Positions 16,719 to 26,646 of a DNA stretch of 47,748 bases are shown piece after piece (positions within the stretch are counted from its first letter, which is position 1; each line of letters starts with the position of its first letter). The notes below the pieces were generated by a model, which searched no databases, was not told the DNA's origin, and was given only the letters and a program-made list of their open reading frames with translations. The DNA lies in assembly GCA_002897995.1 (NCBI GenBank), contig BDTT01000129.1:1-47748 (forward strand). The letters run 5' to 3'. Origin of the DNA: a bacterium BMS3Bbin10 (GTDB taxonomy: Bacteria > Pseudomonadota > Alphaproteobacteria > Rhizobiales > Methyloligellaceae). Made by a program: the position numbers and the translations under genes.

Positions 16719-17321
16719 ATGCGACAGCGTGCGCTCATAACAGTGACGGCTCTCGTGCTTTCCGGCGCGATACTCGGCGGTTGCGCGAGTGGCAGTGTGC
16801 CGCCGGCGACTTATGATCTCGTCGCGCCCAAGGTCATGACCCTGACCGCGCCCCGGGCCGCCAAATTCCAGCTCGTTGTGAATGAGCCGAGTGCTGTCCG
16901 GTCCCTGGAGACCGACCGTATCCTTGTGAGAAGCGGCGCAAGAGTGGCGTATTACAAAAACGCCGCCTGGACCGACCGTCTGCCGCGTTTGATGCAGGCG
17001 CGCATGGTCGAGGCCTTCCAGAATGCCGGCCTGGTCAGTGCGGTGGGTTCGCGCTCGGACCGTCTCGATGCCGATGTGGAGCTTGCCACCCAGGTGCAGG
17101 CCTTTCAGGTCGAGGTCAATCAGGGCAAGGCCGAGGCCCATGCCAGCCTTTATATTAAAGTCATCGACGGCGACAATGGCCGGATGACCGCATCGCGGGG
17201 CTTTGAGTCCCGCGTTTCCACCAGTTCAAAGGACGTTGACGAGATGGTTGTCTCGCTCAATCAGGCCTTTGACAATGTGTTGCGCGAAGTGGTGCCCTGG
17301 GTCGCAAAGCGCAAGCGCTAG
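16719..17321 (+). CDS. ABC-type transport auxiliary lipoprotein (PqiC/Mla-associated)
   Basis: Outer-membrane-type lipoprotein accompanying MCE transport systems. The 200-aa product has a signal peptide and lipobox LGGC with Cys22, then a domain beginning ATYDLVAPK typical of the ABC_trans_aux/PqiC family (DRILVRSGARVAYYKNAAWTD). The ATG at 16719 follows a GGGGGA ribosome site. It ends the mlaE-F-D operon. mlaC and mlaA are not present here. Confidence 0.85.
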   Translation: MRQRALITVTALVLSGAILGGCASGSVPPATYDLVAPKVMTLTAPRAAKFQLVVNEPSAVRSLETDRILVRSGARVAYYKNAAWTDRLPRLMQARMVEAFQNAGLVSAVGSRSDRLDADVELATQVQAFQVEVNQGKAEAHASLYIKVIDGDNGRMTASRGFESRVSTSSKDVDEMVVSLNQAFDNVLREVVPWVAKRKR

Positions 17322-17399
17322 CGCGTCCATCCTTTTCTTGACGAAGCCGGTGTCGTTTAGGCAGTGATTTCCCGTGGCGGAAATCCGAGGCTGCTTGTT

Positions 17400-17900
17400 T
17401 TCGCGCGGAGTTGTTTTCGCTCGGGTTTGTTTTCGCTCACGGCTGTTCCGCTTCGCGGGCCTGCGCGGGCGCGCGCCATAAGGCGCGGCGGCCGTTCGGC
17501 CTTGCCTCGGCTGCGCCTCGGGTTTTTTGGCTCACGGCTGTTCCGCTTCGCGGGCCTGCGCGGGCGCGCCCTGACCGGGCGGCGCGCATTCGCGCTTGCC
17601 TCGGCTTTGCCTCGGGTTTTTTTGCTCACGGCTATTCCGCTTCGCGGGCCTCCGCCGGGGCGGCCTAACGGCCGGGCCTCAATGGCCTGCCGCGCTGCGC
17701 GCGGTATGGTGCAATACGGCCCTTTCTCCAGCCTACCACATCGCTACCTGAGGCCACCGGCAAAACGGCTGCGTATCACTCCGCAACCGACCGAAGGGAG
17801 GCAAGCGCGAACGCGCGCCGCCCGGTCAGGGCGCGCCCGCGCAGGCCCCGCCGGAGGCGGGAACAGCCGTGAGCGAAAACAAACCCGTGCGACAACAACC
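17400..17900. repeat. GC-rich ~94-bp tandem repeats with an inverted copy
   Basis: The 826-bp gap after the Mla operon holds no supported gene. Three direct copies of a unit starting GCTCACGGCTRTTCCGCTTC begin at 17435, 17530 and 17624 (spacing 95 and 94 bp). Each contains inverted arms such as GCGCGCCCTGACCGGGCG and is followed by CTTGCCTCGG...CTCGGGTTTT. An inverted, slightly diverged copy lies at about 17800-17890 (CGCCCGGTCAGGGCGCGCC ... AACAGCCGTGAGCG). Open frames here translate to Arg/Ala-rich repeats and are probably not real. Confidence 0.8.
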
Positions 17901-18023
17901 CCGAGCAAAAACAACAGCCCCGCCCTGAGCGTTGCTTTAGTCCCGGGCGCCATGAAATCATATCATTGGCGTGGCTGAGACGGGGGAGCGGGCGGCTCCC
18001 CGGAACCTTTCGAGAAGGCTTCT

Positions 18024-18151
18024 CTAGATCGCTTCATGTTTTGATGGAATCAAAACCGCGATCCAGCTCTTTGTTTATGCGTATCATTTTTCCGATAACC
18101 GGTGTCCATCCCCGCCTTCGCGGGGACAGGCTTATCGGTGATACGCACTAG
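18024..18151. repeat. CTAG-bounded mosaic palindromic repeat, copy R1
   Basis: Starts and ends with CTAG. Module A (18028-18070) is a nested palindrome around GTTTTGAT-GGA-ATCAAAAC. Module B contains CCCCGCCTTCGCGGGG and ends TTATCGGTGATACGCA. The final CTAG supplies the TAG stop codon of the minus-strand coiled-coil gene. Related copies are at 22831, 24083, 24720, 30994 and 47303. Confidence 0.85.
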
Positions 18152-21100
18152 CGCAGCCGGCGGCTGGCATGAGCCAGCATGAGATAGACCCGGCCCGTCT
18201 CGGATGTCAGATAATTGTGGATCATCTGGTTGTTCTGCCCTTTGTGCTCGGCATCCGACAGAAGCCGCTCAAAGTCGGCGATGTAACGCTGGACGGTCGT
18301 ACGGAAGGCCGGATCCCGCTGATAGCGCCCCGATATCTCGTCAAATGTGGCCTGGCCGTGGGGCGTATATATCTGGCGGTTGAATACATCGCGCTCGCCC
18401 TGGCGAAAACGTTGCCAGATATTGCTCGCGGTATTCTGGTCAATGGCGGCGGCAATGTCGTTCAGGCGCAACTCGCCCCCCGATTCCGCAGGCGCATTGT
18501 AAGCCGTAGCGGCAGGCTGGGGAGGTGGCGGTGGAGGCGGCGGTGCGGCACGGGTACTGTGATCAGGCTCCGATGCCCGCGCCAGCAGATCTCCCACTGA
18601 CCAGGTATCGCTCTGCGCGGAGGCAGGCGCGCTGCGCATGTTTACGCCCAGCCCGGAGGCGGGCGGCGGTTGCTTCGCGACTGGCGCCGGCGTTTGCGCA
18701 AGTGGTGGCGCCGGTGTTTGCGCCTGTGCACTCGCGGCGGCCCCGAGGCGGCTTGTCAGGTTGGCGGTAACGGAAGCCATGTCGCCGCCAGGAGCTGGAG
18801 TGTTGACGGTCGGTGCGGGCGCGGCAAATCCGGCCGGCGGCGGCAGGGTCTGCTCCGGATATGAATTTCCCGATTGCGGCGCATAGCCCGGAGCGGGCTG
18901 TTGCAGGCCGCTGCCGGTGCTATTCCCGGTCGAGAGCGCTGAAAGGGTGCCAAGCGCCTTGAGCTGGTCGGACACGGCCTTTCGGACAGCTTCCTGATTG
19001 TGACGGGCGGTTTCGGGTATGACCCGCATACGCCGCTGCAGCTCTTGCCGCGTGCTTTCGATTTCGTCCGCCGTGCTGGCAACCGTTTGTCGCATTTCGC
19101 GCGTCGTCGAGCCGAAGCGCGAGGTCAGCGTGCCGAGCTGGTCCGCGACCTCGCTCGTAATCGACTGGAATCCGCCCGTGAGTTCGGCGACCGCCTGTTC
19201 GGTATGCTGGCGGGCATCGGCTCTGAGCCGCTCGATTTCCGCAATAGCATGGGAGGCCTGAGCGGTGGTTTCCTGTGCAAGGGAGCCGGTGATCTGTTTG
19301 GCGCGCTCCTCGACCTGCACAAGGGAGCCTTCGATGATGCCGGAATATGAACGCATCATCTTGTCGAGGCTCTGCGCCTTGGTGCTGACGGTTTCCAGCA
19401 GGCTTGTAATCTCGGAATGGCGGCGCTGAAGAATGGAGTCGATCTGGGCGTTTGAGGAGTCCAGAGCTTGCGATGCGGATGTGATGGCCTGCCCCTGTGC
19501 ATCGAAACGCTGGACCAATCCATGCACCTGGTCGAGCAGCCTGTGCGAGACTCCCTTGAGGGAATCCGCCTGGGCGGTGAGATTGGCGCTTGCCTGGCTG
19601 GACTGCCGGGCCATGTGCTCGGTTGTCTTTTTCAGCGTATCGCTGCCTTCGGCGAACACCTGGCTCATTGTCATCGTGCTTGTCGAAAGCGTGCTTTCGA
19701 TGGATTTGGCCTGCTGCTGCACCGTCGCATCGAGCGCCTTGATACGCTCGGCAAGGACTGATTTCAGTTCCTCGGTACGGGTCTTGAGCGTCCCGTCGAG
19801 TTGCGTCGTGCGCATTGCGATCGCGGTCTCAAGCGCGGAGAAATTCTGGTTCGCACCGGAAATAATGGAGTTCAGGCGCTTCTGTTCGCCGTCCAGACGG
19901 TCGAGCAGGCCCGGAATATCCTTGACCAGCTGGTCGCCGACCGCAGTGATCGAGTGCATAAGTTTGTTGGACCTCACATCGATGACTTCGGCGACTTTTT
20001 GCGTCGCATCCTTCAGTGCGGTCGAAACACTGGTCCCCGCCGTATCCAGCTTCTTGGTGACCAGATCGCCCTGAGCGGTCAGCTGCTGCGTGATCTCGCC
20101 GCCGCGCTGCGCCAGTTTGTTGTCAATCGCCATTCCCGCCGCGCTGATGGTTTTGGTGATCTCGCCGCCGCGCTGCGCCAGTTTGCTGTCGATCGCCATT
20201 CCCGCCGCGTCGACGGTTTTGGTGATCTCGCCGCCGCGCTGCGCCAGTTTGCTGTCGATGGCCGCGCCCACCGCGCTGACGGTCTTGGTGATCTCGCCGC
20301 CGCGCTGCGCCAGTTTGCTGTCGATGGCCGCGCCCACCGCGCTGACGGTCTTGGTGATCTCGCCGCCGCGCTGCGCCAGTTTACCGTCGATGGCCGTGCC
20401 CGCCGCGCTGACGGCTTCGGTAATCTTGCCGCCGCTGGCGTTCAGTTCGTTCGCCAGCTGGGATGTCGCGCTCGCGAGGGATTTGGTCGCCTGGTCGCCG
20501 GCGTCCGCAATGTCCTTGGTCACCTGCGCGCCAACCCCGCGCAAGGTTTCGCTGACCCGTTCGGAGTTGTTTGCAAGCGCATCGCGCTCACTCGCCAGTT
20601 CCCCGATCAGACCTCTGATCCGCAACTCGTTATCGGTATAGGAGCGTTCAAGCGCGGCAACCTCATTATGAACCAGCGCTTCCAGCTCGCCGGCGCGCCC
20701 CAGCGCGCGCGAAATCGCGTCATTCATGGCGGCCACCTGCCGCCGGATCGACTGGCCGAGCGACGCCACCGACTGGGTGGCCATTTTGTCCGGTTCGGCA
20801 AGCCGCACCGCGACTTCCGTCATCGCCGACGCCATGAGGCGCAATTCCTGTGCCCGCCAGATCAGCAGTGCCAGGAACCAGAACAGGGTAACGGGAACGA
20901 CCAGGGTCGCCCCGAGTGTCAGGGTTGCGGGATCGCGCAGCATATCGCCGCCGGTTGACAGCGAGGAAAGGCGTTCATTGAACAGGAACAGCGCCGCGCC
21001 CAGGCACATAAAAATCCAGACAATCGACGCCCCGAACGCCACATAGAAGGGTGCGCGCGTCGGGCGCTGCTGGAGGGCATAAATCAGTCCGCCGATCGAC

Positions 21101-21369
21101 GGGAGGTCGTCATTTGCGGCAATCCTGCTGCGCGCGGGTTCCGCGCCGCGCCGCGCCGTTTCGTCCGGGGCGGTGTCCGCCGGTTTGCCGCCGGTCAGGG
21201 CGCTGGGTTTGGGCGAGGGCATGTTATCGGCGAGTCTTTTCGACAATTTCTCTGTTTGCTTGTCGGTGACGCCGGCGTCAATTGCGGATTCTTTAGCGGT
21301 CCCGGAGTCCTTGCCAGCTTCGCTCGGTCCCTTGCCGGTTTCCGTTACCTTAGATTGTTTTTGCGCCAT
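18148..21369 (-). CDS. large membrane-anchored coiled-coil protein, TipN/GPR-like polarity factor (inferred)
   Basis: 1073 aa. The N-terminal ~90 residues are hydrophilic; two TM helices lie at ~107-130 and ~150-171; then ~700 residues of apolipoprotein-like helical repeats; a Pro/Ala/Gln-rich linker (~870-1000); and a conserved-looking C-terminal helical domain (SGRYQRDPAFRTTVQRYI). This matches the layout of Caulobacter TipN and Agrobacterium growth pole ring (GPR) proteins, which mark the new or growing pole. Six 22-aa repeats (KLAQRGGEITKTVSAVGAAI) lie near residues 310-425. ATG 21369 is chosen; an in-frame GTG at 21381 is also possible. The TAG stop comes from repeat R1. Function is inferred from architecture only. 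Confidence 0.7.
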   Translation of the reverse strand: MAQKQSKVTETGKGPSEAGKDSGTAKESAIDAGVTDKQTEKLSKRLADNMPSPKPSALTGGKPADTAPDETARRGAEPARSRIAANDDLPSIGGLIYALQQRPTRAPFYVAFGASIVWIFMCLGAALFLFNERLSSLSTGGDMLRDPATLTLGATLVVPVTLFWFLALLIWRAQELRLMASAMTEVAVRLAEPDKMATQSVASLGQSIRRQVAAMNDAISRALGRAGELEALVHNEVAALERSYTDNELRIRGLIGELASERDALANNSERVSETLRGVGAQVTKDIADAGDQATKSLASATSQLANELNASGGKITEAVSAAGTAIDGKLAQRGGEITKTVSAVGAAIDSKLAQRGGEITKTVSAVGAAIDSKLAQRGGEITKTVDAAGMAIDSKLAQRGGEITKTISAAGMAIDNKLAQRGGEITQQLTAQGDLVTKKLDTAGTSVSTALKDATQKVAEVIDVRSNKLMHSITAVGDQLVKDIPGLLDRLDGEQKRLNSIISGANQNFSALETAIAMRTTQLDGTLKTRTEELKSVLAERIKALDATVQQQAKSIESTLSTSTMTMSQVFAEGSDTLKKTTEHMARQSSQASANLTAQADSLKGVSHRLLDQVHGLVQRFDAQGQAITSASQALDSSNAQIDSILQRRHSEITSLLETVSTKAQSLDKMMRSYSGIIEGSLVQVEERAKQITGSLAQETTAQASHAIAEIERLRADARQHTEQAVAELTGGFQSITSEVADQLGTLTSRFGSTTREMRQTVASTADEIESTRQELQRRMRVIPETARHNQEAVRKAVSDQLKALGTLSALSTGNSTGSGLQQPAPGYAPQSGNSYPEQTLPPPAGFAAPAPTVNTPAPGGDMASVTANLTSRLGAAASAQAQTPAPPLAQTPAPVAKQPPPASGLGVNMRSAPASAQSDTWSVGDLLARASEPDHSTRAAPPPPPPPPQPAATAYNAPAESGGELRLNDIAAAIDQNTASNIWQRFRQGERDVFNRQIYTPHGQATFDEISGRYQRDPAFRTTVQRYIADFERLLSDAEHKGQNNQMIHNYLTSETGRVYLMLAHASRRLR
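20092..20440. repeat. 66-bp in-frame tandem repeat inside the coiled-coil gene
   Basis: Five near-identical units begin GATCTCGCCGCCGCGCTGCG at 20092, 20158, 20224, 20290 and 20356, exactly 66 bp apart; a diverged sixth starts near 20422. Each encodes a 22-residue helical repeat. Some neighbouring units are nearly identical at the DNA level, so copy number is likely to change by slippage or recombination. Confidence 0.92.
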
Positions 21370-21866
21370 ACCCTCAAACACCCCGTGGGCTATCGGACGC
21401 CAGCCTGCCCTGCGTCCGGAAAACCCGTTTCACCGTATCCCGCGCAGATCTCACTCATACGCATTTACCCAAACACAAACCGCCGGTCGTTTCGTCAATG
21501 ACTTCCAGCGCGCCTATATTTGGAAACTATTCACTATAATCTAGTACGGATTTACGGCTAAAGAAAGGACGATTTCAATTCATCCTTTACGTGTTTAACA
21601 AATAAAAATGACAATTAACACATTGATTTTTATGAATTAAAAATAGAGCGGCAAAAGCCAAAAACGGGTTGGAGGGTGTTTTGCGCGCAACCGGCTGCGC
21701 GCGGCGATGCGGCGCCCTTAACCGCTCGTTATCGGCATTCTTCTAGGCTTGAAAAACCACAGAAGGGATATCGCGGGCGCGGATGCATTGGTGAATGCAT
21801 TCATGCGCCGAACCTGGCGCGGAGAGGCGTTCAGGCGCGACAGGTGAATAGCGGGTCTGAATCATC
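21370..21866. other. intergenic region, AT-rich centre, divergent promoters likely
   Basis: No protein gene supported. The stretch 21530-21650 is strikingly AT-rich for this genome and includes AAAGGA...TCCTTT inverted arms near 21563-21590. A near-CtrA box TTAACCGCTCGTTAT (TTAA-N7-TTAT) is at 21718-21732, ahead of the Hpt gene. The region probably carries promoters for both the coiled-coil gene (minus) and the Hpt gene (plus). Confidence 0.5.
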
Positions 21867-22292
21867 ATGAATTTGTGCGGCAAAAACACGGATCGCGAGC
21901 GCCAGGAGCCAGGTCGCAGTCCCAGCGCCGGCCGGCCGGTCGATCTGGTGCATCTGGAGCGCCAGACACTGGGAAACCGGTCGCTGGAATGCGAAGTCCT
22001 GGAACTCTTCCTTAGCCGGTCTGAAATTTATCTCCAGCGCCTGAAAGACGCAGATGAGGACAAGGCATGGTCCGATGCGGCGCACGCCATCAAGGGCTCC
22101 GCGCGCGGCATTGGCGCGTGGCATGTCGCCAATAGCGCGCAAGCCGCCGAGGCGCTGAGCGGAGAAACGCGCGCGGCCGGCTGTCACGCGGTGCTGGATG
22201 ATCTGGAGCGGGTGATCGGCGAAGCCAATAATTATATTGAGTCCCTGCTGTCCGGGGCCGATCGGGATGCATCGTCCAACACTGCTTCCTGA
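21867..22292 (+). CDS. Hpt-domain phosphotransfer protein
   Basis: Histidine phosphotransfer module acting between a hybrid kinase and a response regulator; cytoplasmic. The 141-aa product has the Hpt signature [13 protein letters not shown] with the phospho-acceptor at His73, flanked by helices ([16 protein letters not shown] before, [15 protein letters not shown] after). The first ~30 residues look disordered. No kinase or regulator is adjacent. A CtrA-like box lies about 135 bp upstream. Confidence 0.8.
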   Translation: MNLCGKNTDRERQEPGRSPSAGRPVDLVHLERQTLGNRSLECEVLELFLSRSEIYLQRLKDADEDKAWSDAAHAIKGSARGIGAWHVANSAQAAEALSGETRAAGCHAVLDDLERVIGEANNYIESLLSGADRDASSNTAS

Positions 22293-22497
22293 GCAATGGG
22301 GCAGTCTGTTCGATTGTGATCGTGCGGCAATTTATCTTCTGCGTTTGCTCTGGCAAAATCGCGGTAATTGCCCTAATACGGTGCTCGTTTCGCTGATACG
22401 GCGCGACATGACCGGCGGCCAGCCGATATGGTGCTTCGCCTGCCATGTCCTCATTCACCCGCATCGCAGCACCCGACAACAAGGCACCGGGACGGCA

Positions 22498-22818
22498 ATG
22501 CCGAAGATCATCTATATTGAGCATGACGGCACCAGACATGAGGTCGAGGCGGAATCCGGCATGACCATCATGGAGGTTGCCATCAAGCATTCGGTGCCGG
22601 GTATCGAGGCGGAGTGCGGTGGCGCCTGTTCATGCGCTACATGCCATATCTATGTTGAGGAAAAGTGGTGCGCCGTGACGGGGCAACCCGAGGAAATGGA
22701 AGAGGACATGCTTGATTTTGCATTCGATGTCCGTGAGTCGAGCCGCCTGAGTTGCCAGATCACGGTCTCGGACGAACTTGACGGCCTGGTGGTAAAGGTT
22801 CCCGAAAAGCAATTCTGA
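22498..22818 (+). CDS. [2Fe-2S] ferredoxin, adrenodoxin type
   Basis: Small soluble electron carrier, 106 aa. Cluster ligands are visible as Cys40-x5-Cys46-x2-Cys49 ([12 protein letters not shown]) and Cys86 (RLSCQI), the ISC/adrenodoxin pattern. Partners of this class include P450s, ring hydroxylases and Fe-S assembly. A ferredoxin-NADP reductase gene follows 134 bp downstream, so the two probably form an NADPH-to-ferredoxin chain. The ATG at 22498 begins the typical [11 protein letters not shown] terminus. Confidence 0.92.
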   Translation: MPKIIYIEHDGTRHEVEAESGMTIMEVAIKHSVPGIEAECGGACSCATCHIYVEEKWCAVTGQPEEMEEDMLDFAFDVRESSRLSCQITVSDELDGLVVKVPEKQF

Positions 22819-22830
22819 TTGAGTTCATGA

Positions 22831-23984
<1,154 letters not shown>

Positions 23985-24082
23985 CCGCGGCGGGTCTTGT
24001 TGTCGCGAAAAGCGCGTGCGCCGGCCTGACCCTGGTTATGGATGATTTTTTGTGACACTCAGGCCGGGCCGGAGGGTTATTT

Positions 24083-24161
24083 GGTGCGTATCACCGATAA
24101 ACCTGTCCCCGCGAAGGCGGGGATGGACACCGGTTACCGGAAAAACGATACGCATAAACAA
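24083..24161. repeat. mosaic palindromic repeat, copy R3
   Basis: Module B only: GTGCGTATCACCGATAA at the left, the CCCCGCGAAGGCGGGG hairpin, and ACGATACGCATAAAC at the right. It sits in the 313-bp gap between the reductase and uspA; the rest of that gap shows only a GGGGGAG ribosome site before uspA. Confidence 0.8.
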
Positions 24162-24297
24162 AAGCCGTATCGCGAGGCCAATTGATCCGGGGGAGCGCCA
24201 AATTTCCCCCTATTTCGCAATCCACTCTTGGCGCGGAGGCTCTCTCGGGCTTTACTGTGCGCGATGTCAATAAAATACCCGGCGGGGGAGAGCCCTA

Positions 24298-24723
24298 ATG
24301 TTCAAGAAAATTCTGGTACCGATCGACGTCTCGCAATCCGACTCCGGTAAGGCGGGACTGAAAGCTGCTGCTGAACTGGCCGGGAAGACCGGTGCCCATC
24401 TCATCTTGCTGAATGTGACAGGCGATGTGCAAAACCTCGTTGCGAACCTGCTTCCGACCAATTACCTGGAAACGACGCAGGAAAGCGCCAGGGAGGATCT
24501 GGAGAAACTGGCGTCCAGTCATGGATTGAAGGCCGGGAAGTACGAAGTCCAGACGACTCACGGCCAGATTTACGATGAAATTCTGTCGGTCGCCAAGAGC
24601 AGCGGCTGCGATCTCATCGTGGTGACATCCCACAAGCCCGAATTCTCCGACTATCTGCTTGGCAGTACGGCCGCCAAGATTGTGCGCCATGCGCAAGTTT
24701 CGGTCCTGGTCGTTCGCTCCTAG
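24298..24723 (+). CDS. universal stress protein (UspA family)
   Basis: Alpha/beta nucleotide-binding stress protein, 141 aa. It starts MFKKILVPIDVSQSD and has the ATP-binding glycine motif near the end (LGSTAAKIVRHAQVSVLVV, G-S-T pattern). Physiological role is not specified by sequence. ATG 24298 follows GGGGGAG. The TAG stop (24721-24723) lies in the CTAG boundary of repeat R4, which fills the whole gap to the convergent methyltransferase gene. Confidence 0.9.
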   Translation: MFKKILVPIDVSQSDSGKAGLKAAAELAGKTGAHLILLNVTGDVQNLVANLLPTNYLETTQESAREDLEKLASSHGLKAGKYEVQTTHGQIYDEILSVAKSSGCDLIVVTSHKPEFSDYLLGSTAAKIVRHAQVSVLVVRS

Positions 24724-24825
24724 AGTGCTTCTCAGAAAAGTGGGAACCGGTTTTCCGGTGAGAAGCACGTTAAATCAAAGAACTAGGGTCCGGTTTTGAT
24801 TCCATCAAAATCGGAAAGGCCCTAG
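24720..24825. repeat. CTAG-bounded mosaic palindromic repeat, copy R4
   Basis: Begins and ends with CTAG. The left half is the palindrome GTGCTTCTCA...TGAGAAGCAC; the right half is a palindrome around TTTTGAT-TCC-ATCAAAA preceded by CTAGGGTCCGG. Its two boundary CTAGs give the TAG stops of both convergent flanking genes, so the repeat is the entire intergenic interval. Confidence 0.85.
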
Positions 24826-25808
24826 ACAACGCTTCGGTAGATGGCGATGGAATAGGGACTGAAAGCCGCCAGCTTCAGTCTTTGGCGCCAGGGAATTGCG
24901 ACCTGGTGGAATATGCCGGTGTCCTCGAACAGGGCGCGCTCGTTGATGTCGATGCATATCACATAGAACCGGCGGGGGTTCTGTTTGTAGGACCGCGTGA
25001 TTTTGCCGACGACGCGTTCCAGCATGACCCGGTTAAAGGGGTTGTTGAGATAGAACACCGCCTCCTGGTCCGGCTCTTCCAGCCGCATGGCGCTGAGATG
25101 CTCGCACCCGACATCGCGGCATTTCATCAGTGATCGGGGATACTGGGCAATATTGAGGAGGCAGTCGTCATACAGCTCCGCGGCGATTTCGGCGCCCGTG
25201 ATTTTCTCGAACGGATAGTGCGAGGCCATCAGCAGCACCCGCCCGCGTCCGGCGCCATAATCAACGAATGCGTAGCGGGTCACGGGTTCGGGCACGCCCT
25301 CCATCGCCCATTTGAACACGAGGCGCGGGGTTGGCCGGTAATCGTGGCCGGACCGGCGGAGCTGATGCGGTATGCGCACCACTGCGAGCGGTATGTGTTT
25401 GCTTGTTCTTACGAAAAAGAGGCGTTCGACCGAGCGATCCGGCCCCAGTTTATGGACCAGCAGCAGGACCCGGCGGTAGTCGCGGACAAGCGACGATGGA
25501 TGCAGCCGCCGGCGCAGCCATCGCCCGCTCTGGCGGAGCCGGGGCAGGAGTGTTTGAGTTGAGAAGGTCCGGAGCGCCAGCCAGCTTCGCCAGCCGCCGC
25601 GCCGCAGGCCGCGGGCTGTTTTCGCGGCGGCGGATCTTGCCGCGGCGCCTGCCCTGGCGGCAGTGCGCGCGGCGGCGTGGCGTGTGTTCGCTAATCTCCG
25701 CTGGGCCGCGCGAAGCCGTTTTCCCGCGCTTGCCAGGGCTGGCGAAGCAGTGACCGGCTTTGCGGCGGTCTCATCCATCTGCGTCTGGTTATCTGTATCC
25801 GCCATCAC
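24822..25808 (-). CDS. SAM-dependent methyltransferase-like protein with Arg/Ala-rich N-terminal region
   Basis: 328 aa. The C-terminal ~190 residues look like a class I methyltransferase: motif I FVDYGAGRGRVLLMA, an acidic turn GAEIAAELY, and YLNNPF in the motif IV position. Residues ~25-105 are highly Ala/Arg-rich and basic, without a clear TM segment, and could bind nucleic acid or membrane; alternatively this part is poorly conserved filler. ATG at 25808 or 25805. Stop TAG is supplied by repeat R4. Substrate unknown. Confidence 0.65.
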   Translation of the reverse strand: MMADTDNQTQMDETAAKPVTASPALASAGKRLRAAQRRLANTRHAAARTAARAGAAARSAAAKTARGLRRGGWRSWLALRTFSTQTLLPRLRQSGRWLRRRLHPSSLVRDYRRVLLLVHKLGPDRSVERLFFVRTSKHIPLAVVRIPHQLRRSGHDYRPTPRLVFKWAMEGVPEPVTRYAFVDYGAGRGRVLLMASHYPFEKITGAEIAAELYDDCLLNIAQYPRSLMKCRDVGCEHLSAMRLEEPDQEAVFYLNNPFNRVMLERVVGKITRSYKQNPRRFYVICIDINERALFEDTGIFHQVAIPWRQRLKLAAFSPYSIAIYRSVV

Positions 25809-26082
25809 GAGAGCCCCGAATACTTTTCATTCCAGGCTGAACCATGCGCGTATCTCAGCCTGGCGCCGCCATTTGCGCACCGGCCAACCTCATAGCCTAT
25901 TCCACGGCGCAAGTGTATCGGCACGTTCCGCCGCCGCCAAAATGAGGCAATTCATCGGGCAACCGGCCGCTGTTGACCGGCAAAATATGGTATCTTTCTG
26001 ATTCGGTGAGCGAATCATCCAACAGGGTCCCGCGCCCAGCAGGTCAGTCCCGCGGCGGCCCCCAGATGCGGCGATTAAAGAG

Positions 26083-26646
26083 ATGGCGCAGACACAACGC
26101 TTAAGCGGGTCCGCACGGACAAAACTGATATTCCTTTTGCCGCGTTTGCGGCGTTTCGCGGCCGTTCTTGCAGGCAACAGGGAAAGCGCAGATGCGCTGT
26201 TGCGGGCGGCCTGCAAGAATATGCTGGATGGCGCGCGCGCGTTCCAGCAGGGAACGGCCTTCGATTTATGGGCGTTCGGCGAGCTGCATGGCGAATGGCT
26301 GGCGGGCCTGAGGTCGCATAACAATCCCATATCGCAAGGGCAGGGCGACGCGTCCGCTTTTTTGCCTGCCGATGCGTCGGGCGAGATTGGGAAATTCCAG
26401 GAAATCGCGGAGATTCTCGCCAAGCTGCCGCCGCAGCAGCGCAGCGCCGTCCTTCTCATCTATGGCGATGGTTTCTCCTATGACGAAGCCTCGCAAATTC
26501 TCGATGCCCCGTTACCGACCATAATCGCGCGGGTGAGTCGTGCGCTCGGATCATTTGTCGAGCGGGCCGATTGGCTGGACAGCGCAGGTTTGGCCGGGGC
26601 GAAAGTAGAGCAATTGCAACAGACCAACAGGCAGGCAGGGCGATGA
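26083..26646 (+). CDS. ECF-type RNA polymerase sigma factor
   Basis: 187 aa. The N-terminal half resembles sigma region 2 (LIFLLPRLRRFAAVLAGNRESADALLRAAC) and the C-terminal half is region 4 with a helix-turn-helix (LPPQQRSAVLLIYGDGFSYDEASQIL). It overlaps the following anti-sigma-like gene by four bases (ATGA), the classic sigma/anti-sigma arrangement. I found no confident autoregulatory promoter in the 274-bp gap upstream. Inducing signal unknown. Confidence 0.82.
   Translation: MAQTQRLSGSARTKLIFLLPRLRRFAAVLAGNRESADALLRAACKNMLDGARAFQQGTAFDLWAFGELHGEWLAGLRSHNNPISQGQGDASAFLPADASGEIGKFQEIAEILAKLPPQQRSAVLLIYGDGFSYDEASQILDAPLPTIIARVSRALGSFVERADWLDSAGLAGAKVEQLQQTNRQAGR

Noticed and set aside
17435-17720. 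Possible CRISPR array from regularly spaced repeats
   Set aside because: Units are ~94 bp with no short repeat/unique spacer pattern, and no cas genes are present.
17364-17978. Open frames in the GC-rich repeat block encoding Arg/Ala/Pro-rich repeats
   Set aside because: They are long open frames on both strands caused by high GC and tandem repeats; no ribosome site, no domain.
20090-20641. Plus-strand frame with repeated ISPPRCASLLSIA units opposite the coiled-coil gene
   Set aside because: It is the antisense shadow of the 66-bp repeats; the minus-strand reading gives a coherent coiled coil with TM helices.
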